Counted from the stretch's first letter, positions 43,270 to 53,036 are shown. The stretch: DNA of 64,000 bases from Sandaracinobacteroides sp041675905 (GCA_041675905.1 JBAYSX010000014.1:7627-71626); one strand, 5' to 3'. Translations and numbers: made by a program. The notes: generated by a model from the sequence alone, not told the origin.

Positions 43270-43540
43270 CGGTGCGGCCGTGGTCAAGCTTGCCGTTAAC
43301 AGAATTTACCAATCCTGTTATTTCTTGCAGGGACTCACCGATTTCGAGTGTTTGTCACATATATCGGGTAAGCCTCGCATCAGCGGCCTTGCCGTGTGCC
43401 GGAGCGTACTATATGCCCGGCACAACCGGTAGGGGAATCCGGTTTGTCTGTCCTGGCGTTCAGGGCGGACACCGGGTCAGGATTGGAATCCGGAGCCTTT
43501 CCCTCAAGATGGAAAAGGTAGACAGAAGGCGGAGGGGCCG
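43270..43540. other. 271-bp spacer between parB and dksA with hairpins
   Basis: No gene seen. Contains GTGCCGG / CCGGCAC (43396-43402 and 43417-43423), a possible terminator or leader hairpin without a T tract, and an imperfect stem TGTCC / GGACA near 43446-43472. The 9-mer GGAATCCGG occurs twice (43434-43442, 43485-43493). Probably the dksA promoter and leader. Confidence 0.4.
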
Positions 43541-44026
43541 GTGTTGAGTGAAAAGGCGAGGCGGGGAAACACTGTGCGAACAGACGAACAAGGAACTGTA
43601 GCCGAACTGGAACGTATCGAACTGGCGCCGGATTATCGGCCGACGGAAGACGAGCCGTTCATGAACGAGCGGCAACTGGCCTATTTCCGGCGCAAGTTGC
43701 TGCAGTGGAAAATTGACCTTGCCGAAGAAGCGCGGTCGACGCTGGAGACGTTAAAGGAAGGTCCGATCCAGGAGCCGGACCAGACAGATCGCGCATCGTC
43801 GGAAACCGACTGGGCGCTGGAACTGCGTACCCGTGACCGTCAGCGCAAGCTAGGGGCGAAAATTGACGCAGCACTCCGGCGAATCGATTCCGGCGAATAT
43901 GGCTATTGCGAAATTACCGGCGAGCCTATCTCGCTGCAGCGCCTGGAGGCCCGACCCATCGCCACCATGACCCTGGAAGCCCAGGAACGACATGAACGGC
44001 AGGAGCGGATCAGCCGCGACGACTGA
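43541..44026 (+). CDS. dksA: RNA polymerase-binding transcription factor DksA
   Basis: 161 residues. GTG 43541 or TTG 43544 are both possible; GGAGGGG at 43531-43537 is better spaced for TTG. Coiled-coil tip region with TDRASSETDWALELR (the DxxDxA-like acidic tip) and the zinc-finger region GEYGYCEITGEPISLQRLEA, in which only one of four Cys remains, as in other alphaproteobacterial DksAs. Acts with ppGpp on RNA polymerase. Confidence 0.92.
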   Translation: MLSEKARRGNTVRTDEQGTVAELERIELAPDYRPTEDEPFMNERQLAYFRRKLLQWKIDLAEEARSTLETLKEGPIQEPDQTDRASSETDWALELRTRDRQRKLGAKIDAALRRIDSGEYGYCEITGEPISLQRLEARPIATMTLEAQERHERQERISRDD

Positions 44027-44068
44027 CGGGGCAGCAGCGCCGGGTGAGAAACGGCGATGCGTCCTTTC

Positions 44069-44227
44069 CTATTGTATTTCCCTGATCTGCTCTTTCACTT
44101 TGAGTTTTTCCCGTTTCAAACGGCTGATGCGCGCAGTATCGGGAAGAGGCCGGAGAGTTTCGTCCGCGATCATTCCTTCGATCGTGGCATGACGCGCATT
44201 CAAAGCTTCGATACGGGCTCGGTGCAT
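44069..44227 (-). CDS. YdcH family (DUF465) small protein
   Basis: 52 residues from ATG 44227 (MHRARIEALNARHATIEGMI), with AAGGA upstream. Almost entirely helical and charged, ending LKREKLKVKEQIREIQ, matching DUF465/YdcH. Function unknown. Convergent with dksA, 42 bases apart. Confidence 0.82.
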   Translation of the reverse strand: MHRARIEALNARHATIEGMIADETLRPLPDTARISRLKREKLKVKEQIREIQ

Positions 44228-44353
44228 GCTGTCAGTCCTTTCCTTCGTTATCCCATGGCGCACAGGGTGGCCACCGGAGTCGTGAGTTAACCACGATTGC
44301 CGGAAAATGTCAGCCCTCGCCGTCGTAGAATTGTCACAAAGGGACGAACAGCC

Positions 44354-45886
44354 TCAGTTGCGTGGTGGCTGGTGGCGGAAGGACAGGGCCTCGGCGATAT
44401 GCGTCCGGCCCACCTGTGGCGCGGCTTCCAGATCAGCGATAGTGCGGGCCACGCGCAATGTCCGGTGCCACGCGCGGGCGGATAATTTCATGCGTTCGGC
44501 AGCCTGGGTCAGCAATTGCAGCCCGGCGGCGTCCGGCGTGGCGGTACTTTCCAGCACTTTTCCATCGGCCTCGGCATTGGTGCGCACGCTGCTTCCGGCA
44601 TAGCGCGCGGTCTGGATGTGCCGTGCCGCGTGCACGCGGCGGGCGACTTCGGCGCTGCCTTCGGCGGGCGGCGGCAGCGCGAGATCCGCAGCGGTCAGCG
44701 CCTGAACTTCGACATGCATGTCGATACGGTCGAACAATGGCCCGGAAATCTTCGCCTGATAATCAGCGGCGCAGCGCGGCGCGCGCGCGCAGGCGCGCTC
44801 GGCATCCGCCAGATGGCCGCAACGGCACGGATTCATGGCCGCAATCAATTGTACGCGGGCGGGCCAGGTAACATGGGCGGCGGCGCGGGCCACTTCCACC
44901 GCGCCCCGCTCCAGCGGCTGGCGCAAACTGTCGAGCACGCCGCGCTGGAACTCGGGCAATTCATCGAGAAACAGCACGCCCAGATGTGCAAGGCTGACCT
45001 CCCCCGGACGCGCCCGTGCACCGCCGCCAACCAGCGCCGGCATCGACGCCGAATGGTGTGGTGCCCGAAACGGCCTGGTGCGGCTGATGCGACCACCTTC
45101 CGCGACCCCGGCAACCGAGCGGATCATCGCCACCTCCAGTGCTTCCGTGGTGGATAGTGGTGGCAAGATACCGGGCAAGGTTGCCGCCAGCATGGATTTT
45201 CCGGCGCCCGGAGGGCCATTGAAAAGCAGATTATGCGCACCGGCGGCGGCTATTTCCAGCGCCCGGCGGGGGATTTCCTGGCCTTTCACTTCCCCCAGAT
45301 CAGGGCCGGCGAAACCGGTATCGGTAAGCAGCAATGGTTCCGGCGGTGACAGGACCCGCGTGCCGCGCAAATGCTGCACCAGCGCATCCAGATCGGGCGC
45401 GGCGACCACTTCTATGCCCTGGCTGGCGGCACTTCCCGCACCGAACCAGGCAGCTTCCGGCCCCTGATCCGCCGGGCAAATCAGTCCGAGCCGACGTCTC
45501 GTTGCGTCCAGCGCCGCCAGCAATACGCCCGGCGACGCGGCAATCCGGGCATCCAGCGACAATTCACCCACCACCACATAGCTGGCGAGCGTTTCCGGAT
45601 CGATTATGCCCATCGCACCCAACAGCCCCAGCGCAATCGGCAGATCATAATGCGATCCCGCCTTCTCCAGATCGGCGGGGGCGAGGTTCACCGTAATCCG
45701 CTTCGCGGGCAGGGCAAGGCCGATGGCGGATAGCGCCGCCTGCACACGGTCCCGGCTTTCCTTTACGGCCTTGTCGGGCAGGCCGACGATCACGAAACTG
45801 ACGAGGCCGGCGGTCAGTTGCACCTGCACGTCCACCGGCCGCGCCTCCAGCCCGATATAGGCAACCGTCGCCACGCGGGCCACCAT
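44354..45886 (-). CDS. comM: YifB/ComM family Mg-chelatase-like AAA+ ATPase
   Basis: 510 residues from ATG 45886 (MVARVATVAYIGLEARPVDV), with AAGGGGGAAG upstream. An N-terminal Lon-protease-like fold (1-170), then AAA+ Walker A GPPGAGKS, Walker B VLFLDELPEF, and the zinc motif MNPCRCGH. ComM is a branch-migration helicase for integrating transforming DNA. Divergent from ppc. Confidence 0.93.
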   Translation of the reverse strand: MVARVATVAYIGLEARPVDVQVQLTAGLVSFVIVGLPDKAVKESRDRVQAALSAIGLALPAKRITVNLAPADLEKAGSHYDLPIALGLLGAMGIIDPETLASYVVVGELSLDARIAASPGVLLAALDATRRRLGLICPADQGPEAAWFGAGSAASQGIEVVAAPDLDALVQHLRGTRVLSPPEPLLLTDTGFAGPDLGEVKGQEIPRRALEIAAAGAHNLLFNGPPGAGKSMLAATLPGILPPLSTTEALEVAMIRSVAGVAEGGRISRTRPFRAPHHSASMPALVGGGARARPGEVSLAHLGVLFLDELPEFQRGVLDSLRQPLERGAVEVARAAAHVTWPARVQLIAAMNPCRCGHLADAERACARAPRCAADYQAKISGPLFDRIDMHVEVQALTAADLALPPPAEGSAEVARRVHAARHIQTARYAGSSVRTNAEADGKVLESTATPDAAGLQLLTQAAERMKLSARAWHRTLRVARTIADLEAAPQVGRTHIAEALSFRHQPPRN

Positions 45887-45984
45887 CCGTCTTCCCCCTT
45901 TAGCGTTAACCAATTCCCTGCAGCCCTAGCCGCGCCTATGATAGTGCGAAAGAGGGTATCTGCCCCTGGCTCAGGAGTCCGCCC

Positions 45985-48657
45985 ATGGAACCGCGCAACC
46001 CCATCACCCAAAATCCGGACATTCGCTTCCTCGGTCGCATTCTGGGCCAGGTCATCCGCGATCTCGGCGGCGAGCAACTGTACCGGCAGACAGAAGCGAT
46101 ACGCTCTGCGTCGGTCGATCAACATCGCGGCACCGGTTCGATTGCGACGCTGGTCTCCCGTCTTGAGGCGCTGACTCTGGATGAGACGCTGGCCTTCACG
46201 CGAGGCTTCATGCTTTTTTCAATGTTGGCCAATATCGCCGAAGATCGCCAGGCAACATCCAGTGGTGGCGCGGTGGCCGAAGGCGGTGTCGGTCTTGTCC
46301 CCACCATCGCCCGGCTGCGGGCGGAAGGTGTCAGCACGGCGGCGCTGACTGCGATGCTCAATTCTGCGCTGGTGATGCCGGTGCTGACGGCACATCCAAC
46401 CGAAGTCCGCCGCAAGAGCATGATCGACCATCAGACGCGCATCGCCATGCTGATGGCGTCACAGGATCTTGGCGCAAGGCTTACCAATGACGGCGACAAG
46501 ATCGAAGACGCCATCCGCCGCCAGGTGGTGTTATTGTGGCAGACACGGGCGCTGCGCCGGGAACGGCTGTTTGTCATTGACGAGATCGACACGGCGCTGA
46601 CCTGGTTGCGCGACGATTTCCTGCCGGTACTCCCCGCCTTGCACTATCGCTGGGCGCAGGAACTGGATTTTCCCATTCCCTCCTTTGTGCGGGTGGGAAG
46701 CTGGGTCGGCGGTGACCGCGACGGCAACCCCAATATCTCCGCTGATGCGCTGCGCCGGGCAGGTATCGGCGCGGCGCGCGAGCTCTTCATCTGGTATCTC
46801 GACCGGCTCCACGCGCTGGGGGCCGAACTCTCCATTTCATCGGATCACGCCACCATCCCCGCCGCCGTGCGCGAACTGGCAGATCGCAGCGGTGACACCG
46901 CGAAGGTCCGCGCCGATGAACCTTATCGCCGCGCTATTTCCGGTCTTTATGCGCGCCTCGCCGCCACCATGCAGACGATCACCGGCACGACGCCGCCGCG
47001 CCCGGCAGCGGTTCCGGGCGATGTCTATGGCGGCCCGGCGGAGTTTCTCGGGGATTTGCGTGTCCTCGCCCTCGGTACGAAAGATGCAGGCGCCGGGGGC
47101 GGCGGGCTGGCCATTCTGATTCGCGCCGTCGAACTGTTCGGCTTCCATCTCGCCACGCTCGATTTGCGGCAAAACAGCGATGTTCATGTGCGCAGCGTTG
47201 CCGATCTGTTCCAGGCGGCGGGTGTGACTGCGGACTATGCAGCCCTGAACGAATCCGAACAGGTGGAATTGCTGATTCGCGAATTGCGCAATCCGCGTCC
47301 GCTGGCCGGTCCGCAGACGCGCCTGTCCCGGGAAACCAAGGAGGAGCTGGCGATTTTTCGCACAGCGGCCCGTCTGCGCGCCGAACTTGGACCGGAATCC
47401 ATCACGACCAGCATCGTCTCGAAAGCCAACAGCGTATCCGATCTGCTCGAACCTTTCATTTTACTGAAGGAAGCCGGGCTCTTCTTGCCGGGTAATCCGC
47501 CGCAATGTCCGATCATGGTCGTGCCGCTTTTCGAGACCATTGCTGATCTGCGCGCCGCCACCGGCATCATGCGTCATTTTCTCGCCATTCCCGAAATTGC
47601 AGCACTGGGGAAAGCACGCGGCGTGCAGGAAGTGATGCTGGGCTATTCCGATAGCAACAAGGATGGCGGCTATCTGACGTCGCACAGTGAATTGTTCTGC
47701 GCCGCCACCGCACTTGGCGAATTGTTCGCGGAGACGGATATGGAGATCCAGTTCTTTCACGGGCGCGGCGGTTCGGTCGGGCGCGGCGGCGGTTCGTCGT
47801 GGGATGCCATTCGTGCCCAGCCGCGCGGCACCGTCAATGGCCGCATCCGCATTACCGAACAGGGGGAGGTGATCGCCGCCAAATATGGCTCGCCCGCCGC
47901 CGCTTTGCAGACGCTGGATACCATCGCCGCCGCAACCGTCGCCGCAACGCTTTCATCCACCGCGCCTGCCACGGGCGACGTCGCGCGGTTCCAGCAGGCG
48001 CTGGAGCAGCTTTCACAAACGGCGTGTGCGGCGTATCGCGCGCTGGTTTATGAAGATCCCACCTTCCTGCCGCTGTTTCGCGCGATGACGCCCATCTCTG
48101 AAATCGGCACGCTGAACATCGGCTCCCGCCCGCCGAGCCGCTCGACTTCAGCCGCGATCGAAGATTTGCGCGCGATCCCCTGGGTATTTTCGTGGAGCCA
48201 GGCGCGGGTGATGCTCCCCGGCTGGTATGGTGTGGGTCAGGCGCTTTCTTCCTTTCCGGACAAGGTCCTTCTTGCGGAGATGATGCAGGGCTGGCCCTAT
48301 TTCCAAACGATGCTCGCCAATATGGAAATGGTGCTGGCGAAATCCGACATGGACATTGCCGCCCGTTATGCAACGCTGGCCGGCCCCGGGGAGGTGCCGG
48401 TTTTCGCCCGGATCCGCGACGATTGGCAGGAAACCATTGACGCTTTTCTGGCCGTCAGTGGACAATCGCGATTGCTTGAACATAATCCGGCGCTCGATAC
48501 GTCGATCCGTTTGCGCCTGCCCTATATCGAACCGCTGAACCTGTTGCAGGTGGAATTGCTGAAGCGCCATCGCAGCGGTGAGACGGACCCGCGTATTGCC
48601 GAGGGAATTCAATTATCGATCAATGCAATAGCGACAGCCTTGCGCAATAGCGGCTAG
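45985..48657 (+). CDS. ppc: Phosphoenolpyruvate carboxylase
   Basis: 890 residues, complete. The catalytic His lies in LTAHPTEVRRKSM (about 133-145), the second site in GYSDSNKDGGYL, and the mobile loop FFHGRGGSVGRGGG. Ends with the conserved NSG-type C terminus (ALRNSG). Makes oxaloacetate from PEP and bicarbonate. SD is AGGAG just upstream. Monocistronic. Confidence 0.96.
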   Translation: MEPRNPITQNPDIRFLGRILGQVIRDLGGEQLYRQTEAIRSASVDQHRGTGSIATLVSRLEALTLDETLAFTRGFMLFSMLANIAEDRQATSSGGAVAEGGVGLVPTIARLRAEGVSTAALTAMLNSALVMPVLTAHPTEVRRKSMIDHQTRIAMLMASQDLGARLTNDGDKIEDAIRRQVVLLWQTRALRRERLFVIDEIDTALTWLRDDFLPVLPALHYRWAQELDFPIPSFVRVGSWVGGDRDGNPNISADALRRAGIGAARELFIWYLDRLHALGAELSISSDHATIPAAVRELADRSGDTAKVRADEPYRRAISGLYARLAATMQTITGTTPPRPAAVPGDVYGGPAEFLGDLRVLALGTKDAGAGGGGLAILIRAVELFGFHLATLDLRQNSDVHVRSVADLFQAAGVTADYAALNESEQVELLIRELRNPRPLAGPQTRLSRETKEELAIFRTAARLRAELGPESITTSIVSKANSVSDLLEPFILLKEAGLFLPGNPPQCPIMVVPLFETIADLRAATGIMRHFLAIPEIAALGKARGVQEVMLGYSDSNKDGGYLTSHSELFCAATALGELFAETDMEIQFFHGRGGSVGRGGGSSWDAIRAQPRGTVNGRIRITEQGEVIAAKYGSPAAALQTLDTIAAATVAATLSSTAPATGDVARFQQALEQLSQTACAAYRALVYEDPTFLPLFRAMTPISEIGTLNIGSRPPSRSTSAAIEDLRAIPWVFSWSQARVMLPGWYGVGQALSSFPDKVLLAEMMQGWPYFQTMLANMEMVLAKSDMDIAARYATLAGPGEVPVFARIRDDWQETIDAFLAVSGQSRLLEHNPALDTSIRLRLPYIEPLNLLQVELLKRHRSGETDPRIAEGIQLSINAIATALRNSG

Positions 48658-48750
48658 AGCCTCATGGTCTAGCCTGGATGCGGCTTCCGCCGCTGGCCTG
48701 TCCATATTATGTTCAGGCCAGGTGGCAGTCCGAACAGAGGGAATTGCATC

Positions 48751-49872
48751 ATGCCGAACATGATCGAGACTATCCTGCAATCCATTTCACCCGAGGCCAG
48801 GTCAGCGCTCGCTGCCTACTTCGGTGAAACCCCGGACAGCACTGATCGCGCGCTGGTTTCTATCATTCCCACCCTGCTGGCGGCGATGGTTTCCCGTTCG
48901 GAACATGGCGGGCTGGAGTCCGTCGCTGCTCTGGTCCGCACGTCCCTTGAACACGACAATGCGCTGGATGACCTGTCTGCGGCACTGTCCGACCCCGGCC
49001 GCCGCAGCCGCCTGCTGGCGAATGGTGGCAGTTTCGTATCGGCACTCCTGGGTGGCCAGCTCGGCCCCGTCTCGGCAGCGCTGACGGGACGCTCGGGTGT
49101 GAAGGGCGATACCATTCGCGGCCTGTTGCAACTGGGCGGATCTTTGGTGACGGGCGGTGTCGGAAAAATGCTGGGGCATCATCAGCCGACATCACAGGAG
49201 CTCAGCACGCTGTTGAAATCCGAGCGGGCCGACATTTTCGCCCGATTGCCCTCCGGCATTTCCTCGTTGCTCGCGCCATTGAGCGGCGCGGCGACGCCGG
49301 CAACCGCTGCTGCCGCACTGGCCAGCGACCCCGCGGCACGCACCGACCGGGGTTTCAGCCGTTGGCTACCGTGGATTTTGGCCGCCATTGTTGCGCTGGC
49401 GATCATTTTCAGCCTGCGGAGTTGCGAAACGGAGGAGCCCGTAGCCGTTGAGGAAACGAAAACCATCGTCACCGAGGCGCCACCACCCGCCGCACCGGCC
49501 GAATTGCCACCACCGCCACCTGGAAGCGGCGTCCTCTCGGAAGTGCGCGATGGCCACCCTGCCGTCGTGGTGTTCTTCGATTCGGGCAGTAGCGCCGTTA
49601 CACCCGCCTTTCCCACTGCAACCGCACCGTTGAAAAACTGGCTGGACGCCAACCCGGAGGCCACCCTGAGCGTCTCCGGCTACAATGACCCGACGGGCGA
49701 TGCCGCCGCCAATGCCGAATTATCAAAAAATCGCGCGTCCAATGTTGCCGATGAACTGGTTGCCGCCGGCATAGACCGCAGCCGCATCACACTCGACAAG
49801 CCGGCAGAAGCAACCGCCTATGATGAACACCGCACCGAGGCACGCAGGGTAGAGGTTGTAATCCGGCCCTAG
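48751..49872 (+). CDS. DUF937 plus OmpA-like domain membrane protein
   Basis: 373 residues from ATG 48751 (MPNMIETILQSISPEARSAL), with AGAGGGA upstream. Residues 1-195 are a DUF937-type domain, cytoplasmic by topology. One membrane helix follows (WLPWILAAIVALAIIFSL), ending at Cys in RSCETEE, then a Pro/Ala linker. The C-terminal OmpA peptidoglycan-binding domain (about 272-373) includes SGYNDPTGDAAANAELSKNR. There is no signal peptide, so it is an inner-membrane protein reaching the cell wall. Role unknown. Confidence 0.85.
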   Translation: MPNMIETILQSISPEARSALAAYFGETPDSTDRALVSIIPTLLAAMVSRSEHGGLESVAALVRTSLEHDNALDDLSAALSDPGRRSRLLANGGSFVSALLGGQLGPVSAALTGRSGVKGDTIRGLLQLGGSLVTGGVGKMLGHHQPTSQELSTLLKSERADIFARLPSGISSLLAPLSGAATPATAAAALASDPAARTDRGFSRWLPWILAAIVALAIIFSLRSCETEEPVAVEETKTIVTEAPPPAAPAELPPPPPGSGVLSEVRDGHPAVVVFFDSGSSAVTPAFPTATAPLKNWLDANPEATLSVSGYNDPTGDAAANAELSKNRASNVADELVAAGIDRSRITLDKPAEATAYDEHRTEARRVEVVIRP

Positions 49873-49956
49873 CCAGGCCCTGCCTGGCAGAATATGACCG
49901 GGAGGATCGGAAGACCAGAATCTTGCGGCGTCGCATTGTGTTCTGCAACGCCGCAA
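49873..49956. terminator. Hairpins between convergent OmpA and PhyH genes
   Basis: Two stems: CCAGGC-CCT-GCCTGG (49873-49887) right after the OmpA stop, and TTGCGGCGT / ACGCCGCAA (49923-49931, 49948-49956), extendable inwards by GCA/TGC. Neither has a T tract, so termination is a guess from position. Confidence 0.4.
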
Positions 49957-49970
49957 CCACTTCCATCGGA

Positions 49971-50846
49971 TCAGAGTTTGGTCAGACCGGCCTTGTAGAT
50001 GGGCTCGCCCGGAGCCAATGCGTGGAGGCGCGTTCGCACCTCCACATCGTCTTGCTCACTGTAATTGTTCCTGGCGACCGTATCTGACCGGGGCTGGGGA
50101 CGGACCGTGCGAACCACATCGTCCGCGACAATCCGCAGGGACAGGCTACGCCGCCGCCCGCCCGGGGGCGTGCCGCCGCCGCCATGGAGCGTACTCGTGT
50201 GGAAAATCAGCGCATCGCCGCGCTTCATAACACAGGTAACAATATCCCACTTGTCGCGTTCCGCCTGAATGTCCGGCATCCGTTGCAGTTTTGCCGCGTC
50301 ATCATAAAAGGGCGCCGTATCATCATCCGGGGCGAAGGACGTTCCGTTATAGAGCGTGCCCTTGTGCGTGCCCGGTATTACTTCCAGCGCGGTCTCGGCG
50401 GAAATATCGTCCAGCGGGATCCACATGACCATCGTTCTGGGACCGTCGATCGGATGATATACTGTATCCTGATGCCACGGCGTGCGCCGGATCGGGCTAT
50501 TCGCCCCTTCCTTGAAAAATAACTGGTCCTCATAGTGCCAGATATCGTCTGTTCCGTAGATCCGCTTTGCGATGTCAGCGATCGGCGTCTCGCGATACAT
50601 TCTCTGAAATGCCGGCTTCTGGCTTGAATCTTCCTGCGACTGGATGAACACCCCGCCTTCCTCGGGATACAGGCGTTGCGCGACAGGTCCGGGGTTGTTC
50701 AGATTCCAGTTATAGGCATCTTCAATAACCTGCATGGCGGCTTCGTCGAAAGCGTCAGGGATGATGATGGCGCCATCTCTCTGAAATCGCTTATACAGTT
50801 CCTCGGCGTTGTCTTTACTGCATTGTATTCTTGCTTCGTTGGACAT
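49971..50846 (-). CDS. Phytanoyl-CoA dioxygenase (PhyH) family protein
   Basis: 291 residues from ATG 50846 (MSNEARIQCSKDNAEELYKR), preceded by GGAGGG; a GTG at 50852 has no SD. Fe(II)/2-oxoglutarate oxygenase: iron ligands in TPWHQDTVYH (His, Asp) and FHTSTLHGGG (distal His), with a 2-oxoglutarate Arg in RRRSLSLRIV. Substrate unknown. Divergent from a RidA-family gene; both lie between conserved housekeeping genes and look like an accessory pair. Confidence 0.87.
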   Translation of the reverse strand: MSNEARIQCSKDNAEELYKRFQRDGAIIIPDAFDEAAMQVIEDAYNWNLNNPGPVAQRLYPEEGGVFIQSQEDSSQKPAFQRMYRETPIADIAKRIYGTDDIWHYEDQLFFKEGANSPIRRTPWHQDTVYHPIDGPRTMVMWIPLDDISAETALEVIPGTHKGTLYNGTSFAPDDDTAPFYDDAAKLQRMPDIQAERDKWDIVTCVMKRGDALIFHTSTLHGGGGTPPGGRRRSLSLRIVADDVVRTVRPQPRSDTVARNNYSEQDDVEVRTRLHALAPGEPIYKAGLTKL

Positions 50847-51042
50847 GCACACCCTCCAAATCCAGTGCCAATGTATGCGCTACGCGTTGGCTTGTGAAGC
50901 AGGATTGGCCACTATCCCTATGTTCTTGCCATACGCATTCGGGAAGCAACAAGCCTCAACCCAAAGGTGGATTGACGACCTCAATACCCTGCCGCATTGA
51001 AGATCACGCTTCTGCACAGCGTGTTTAAGGGGGACAGACAAG

Positions 51043-51438
51043 ATGATCGAACGTTCGAATCCTGACGTGGGATATATATCACCCGACACCTTCAACGCCA
51101 TCCGGATAAGTCAGGTTGTCAAGGCAAATGGACTGGTTCACTATTCCGGCATTGTTGCAGCGGGTCCGGATGGCTCCTGCGTAGCTCCCGGAGATGCCGC
51201 CCGGCAAATCACGTGGATTCTTGAGATCCTTCTCCGTCTTCTCAAAGAAGAAAATCTGACGATGTCGAGCCTGATATCCACGACAGTTTTTACGACGGAT
51301 ATCGATACGATTTCGAATCATATGCAGATTTTTTCTGAGGCTTTCGATGAATCCCCGCCGACTTCAACCTGGGTTGAAGTGAAACGACTTGGACATCCGG
51401 ATTATATTCTAGAACTTGTTGCCATTGCGGCAATTTAG
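51043..51438 (+). CDS. RidA/YjgF/UK114 family protein
   Basis: 131 residues; ATG 51043 behind a GGGGGA SD. Chorismate-mutase-like trimer fold: VKANGLVHYSGIVA, DAARQITWILEILLRLL and TSTWVEVKRLGHPDYILELV. The Arg that defines imine deaminase RidA (near the IExxx motif) is not evident; the place reads KRLGHPDY. It is therefore probably another RidA subfamily that works with a pathway enzyme, possibly the neighbouring PhyH protein. Confidence 0.82.
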   Translation: MIERSNPDVGYISPDTFNAIRISQVVKANGLVHYSGIVAAGPDGSCVAPGDAARQITWILEILLRLLKEENLTMSSLISTTVFTTDIDTISNHMQIFSEAFDESPPTSTWVEVKRLGHPDYILELVAIAAI

Positions 51439-51885
51439 GCCGTATTACGCCAGACTTCATTTATAATCGCATCTCGAACGGGGCCGCCGATCGAGCGCGG
51501 CGAGAGACCCGAACGCTCAGGGCGCATCCGTCTGATCGATATATGCACGCGGCGGGAATCCCCGAACCAAAACATCACGCATCTGGATGCGGGCAGAAGA
51601 TGATTTGCCAGTCCGCCGTGCCAAAACTGCCCGTTCAGGGGATCGCAATTTGACAGATCCGGAGCAGGGCGCATGCGATTCCACACGATGCGACACAACC
51701 CAAAGTTGTTGCCGGAAAGGAAAAGCTTTGCGGCAGGGCGCTTTGCATCTGTGTCCGGATCGGCTAAAGCCGCGGTTTATTTGCGGCCTGGTGCCCCGGC
51801 GGGTTGTCAAGGTACGTCGTGGGTGTGCCGACGTCCTGCCCGCTGGCGCCGGCTTCGTTTCATCCGGTCGTTGGGAGAAATAGAT
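51439..51885. other. 447-bp region without a recognisable gene
   Basis: Holds only short frames with no family resemblance: an 87-codon frame on the minus strand (51435-51698) and the upstream extension of the fpr frame. Base composition is more mixed than in the neighbours. It may be a remnant left by gain of the PhyH/RidA pair. Confidence 0.5.
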
Positions 51886-52698
51886 ATGAGCGAAACTGGC
51901 GCCGAAGTCATGACACTTGAGCCCAACACAGCCCTGTCGGTTGAAGAAGTGCTGTCCGTCCATCACTGGAATGAGCATCTCTTCAGCTTCACCATCACCC
52001 GTCCGTCGAGCTTCCGTTTTCGCTCCGGCGAGTTTGTGATGATCGGGTTGCCCGGCGAAAAGAAACCGATTCTGCGCGCCTATTCCATTGCGAGCCCCGC
52101 CTGGGCCGATCATCTCGCCTTTTTGTCTATCGCGGTGGATGATGGGCCGCTGACGTCGAAACTCCGGCATATCCAGCCGGGCGAGCAGCTGTATCTGGGC
52201 CGCAAGCCGACGGGCACCCTTGTCACCGATGCGCTGCTGCCGGGGAAACGGCTGTTCATGCTTTCATCGGGCACCGGCCTCGCCCCGTTTCTCAGCCTGA
52301 TTCACGATCCTGATACCTATCAACTGTTTGAACAGGTGGTCGTCGTCCATTCGGTGCGCAATGTCGCCGATCTGGCGTTTCGCGAAGAACTGGAAAGTCA
52401 GCTGGCGGATGACCCGCTGGTCAGTGAGGAAGCGCTGGTGCAGCTTTCCTATTTCCCGACCGTCACGCGGGAAGCATTTCATACGACAGGTCGCATCGAC
52501 AAACATATTGCCGACGGCACGCTGTTCGCTGGCTTGAACGGACCCGCCCGGTTCGATCCCGAGACAGATCGTGTGATGCTGTGCGGCAGCATGAACATGA
52601 TTCGCGATCTGGCCGCGCTGCTCGACGCGGCAGGTCTCGAAGAAGGGTCCAACTCCCGCCCCGGCCATTATGTCATCGAGCGCGCCTTCGTCGGTTGA
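51886..52698 (+). CDS. fpr: Ferredoxin-NADP+ reductase
   Basis: 270 residues from ATG 51886 (MSETGAEVMTLEPNTALSVE), with GGGAGA upstream. FAD motif LRAYSIASPAW (RxYS), NADP segment LSSGTGLAPFLSLI, and the C-terminal VIERAFVG. Supplies or takes electrons from ferredoxin/flavodoxin, e.g. in oxidative stress responses. Frame runs open upstream to 51673 but without an SD or homology. Confidence 0.92.
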   Translation: MSETGAEVMTLEPNTALSVEEVLSVHHWNEHLFSFTITRPSSFRFRSGEFVMIGLPGEKKPILRAYSIASPAWADHLAFLSIAVDDGPLTSKLRHIQPGEQLYLGRKPTGTLVTDALLPGKRLFMLSSGTGLAPFLSLIHDPDTYQLFEQVVVVHSVRNVADLAFREELESQLADDPLVSEEALVQLSYFPTVTREAFHTTGRIDKHIADGTLFAGLNGPARFDPETDRVMLCGSMNMIRDLAALLDAAGLEEGSNSRPGHYVIERAFVG

Positions 52699-53036
52699 AA
52701 TAGGGCCAGCCCCGCTTTCGAGCGGCGCTTTTTAATCTCCGCCGCCAACTCATTGGCGGCAATAGCGAAACTTCTTCCAGCCCGTTTCCAGGCGGCCTGC
52801 CCCTGCAATCGGGCTTGCCTATTCCGCCAATATGGCACAATCAGTAGTTGGTCGTGTCGATGAAATACGCTATCCTTTGTAGGTGGTGGCGTTTCATGCG
52901 GTCGATACATTTTCGTCATCCGGTCGCAATGCGGGTCTGACGGGGCTATATTGCTGAATCCTGCAATCGACGGATTCGGCCTGCTCCTGCAGTCCCCGAA
53001 GATCGATGGCAGATGGGCAATGAGGAAGGCAGACGA
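52699..53036. other. 338-bp spacer upstream of nrdA
   Basis: Begins with the fpr terminator, then a non-coding leader. ATGAAATACGC and GCGTTTCAT (about 52859-52900) could pair with a two-base bulge. I searched by eye for NrdR boxes and found no clear pair. Confidence 0.45.
52708..52733 (+). terminator. Rho-independent terminator after fpr
   Basis: Stem AGC-C-CCGCT / AGCGG-C-GCT closed by a TTCG tetraloop, with one C-C mismatch, followed by a T run (TTTTT). It lies ten bases after the fpr stop. Confidence 0.75.

Noticed and set aside
50867..50890. CCAA...TTGG dyad between the PhyH and RidA genes
   Set aside because: Arms are short and unevenly spaced; not distinguishable from chance.
51435..51698. 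87-codon frame on the minus strand after the RidA gene
   Set aside because: No SD, no recognisable family and mixed codon use; kept only as part of the gene-poor region.
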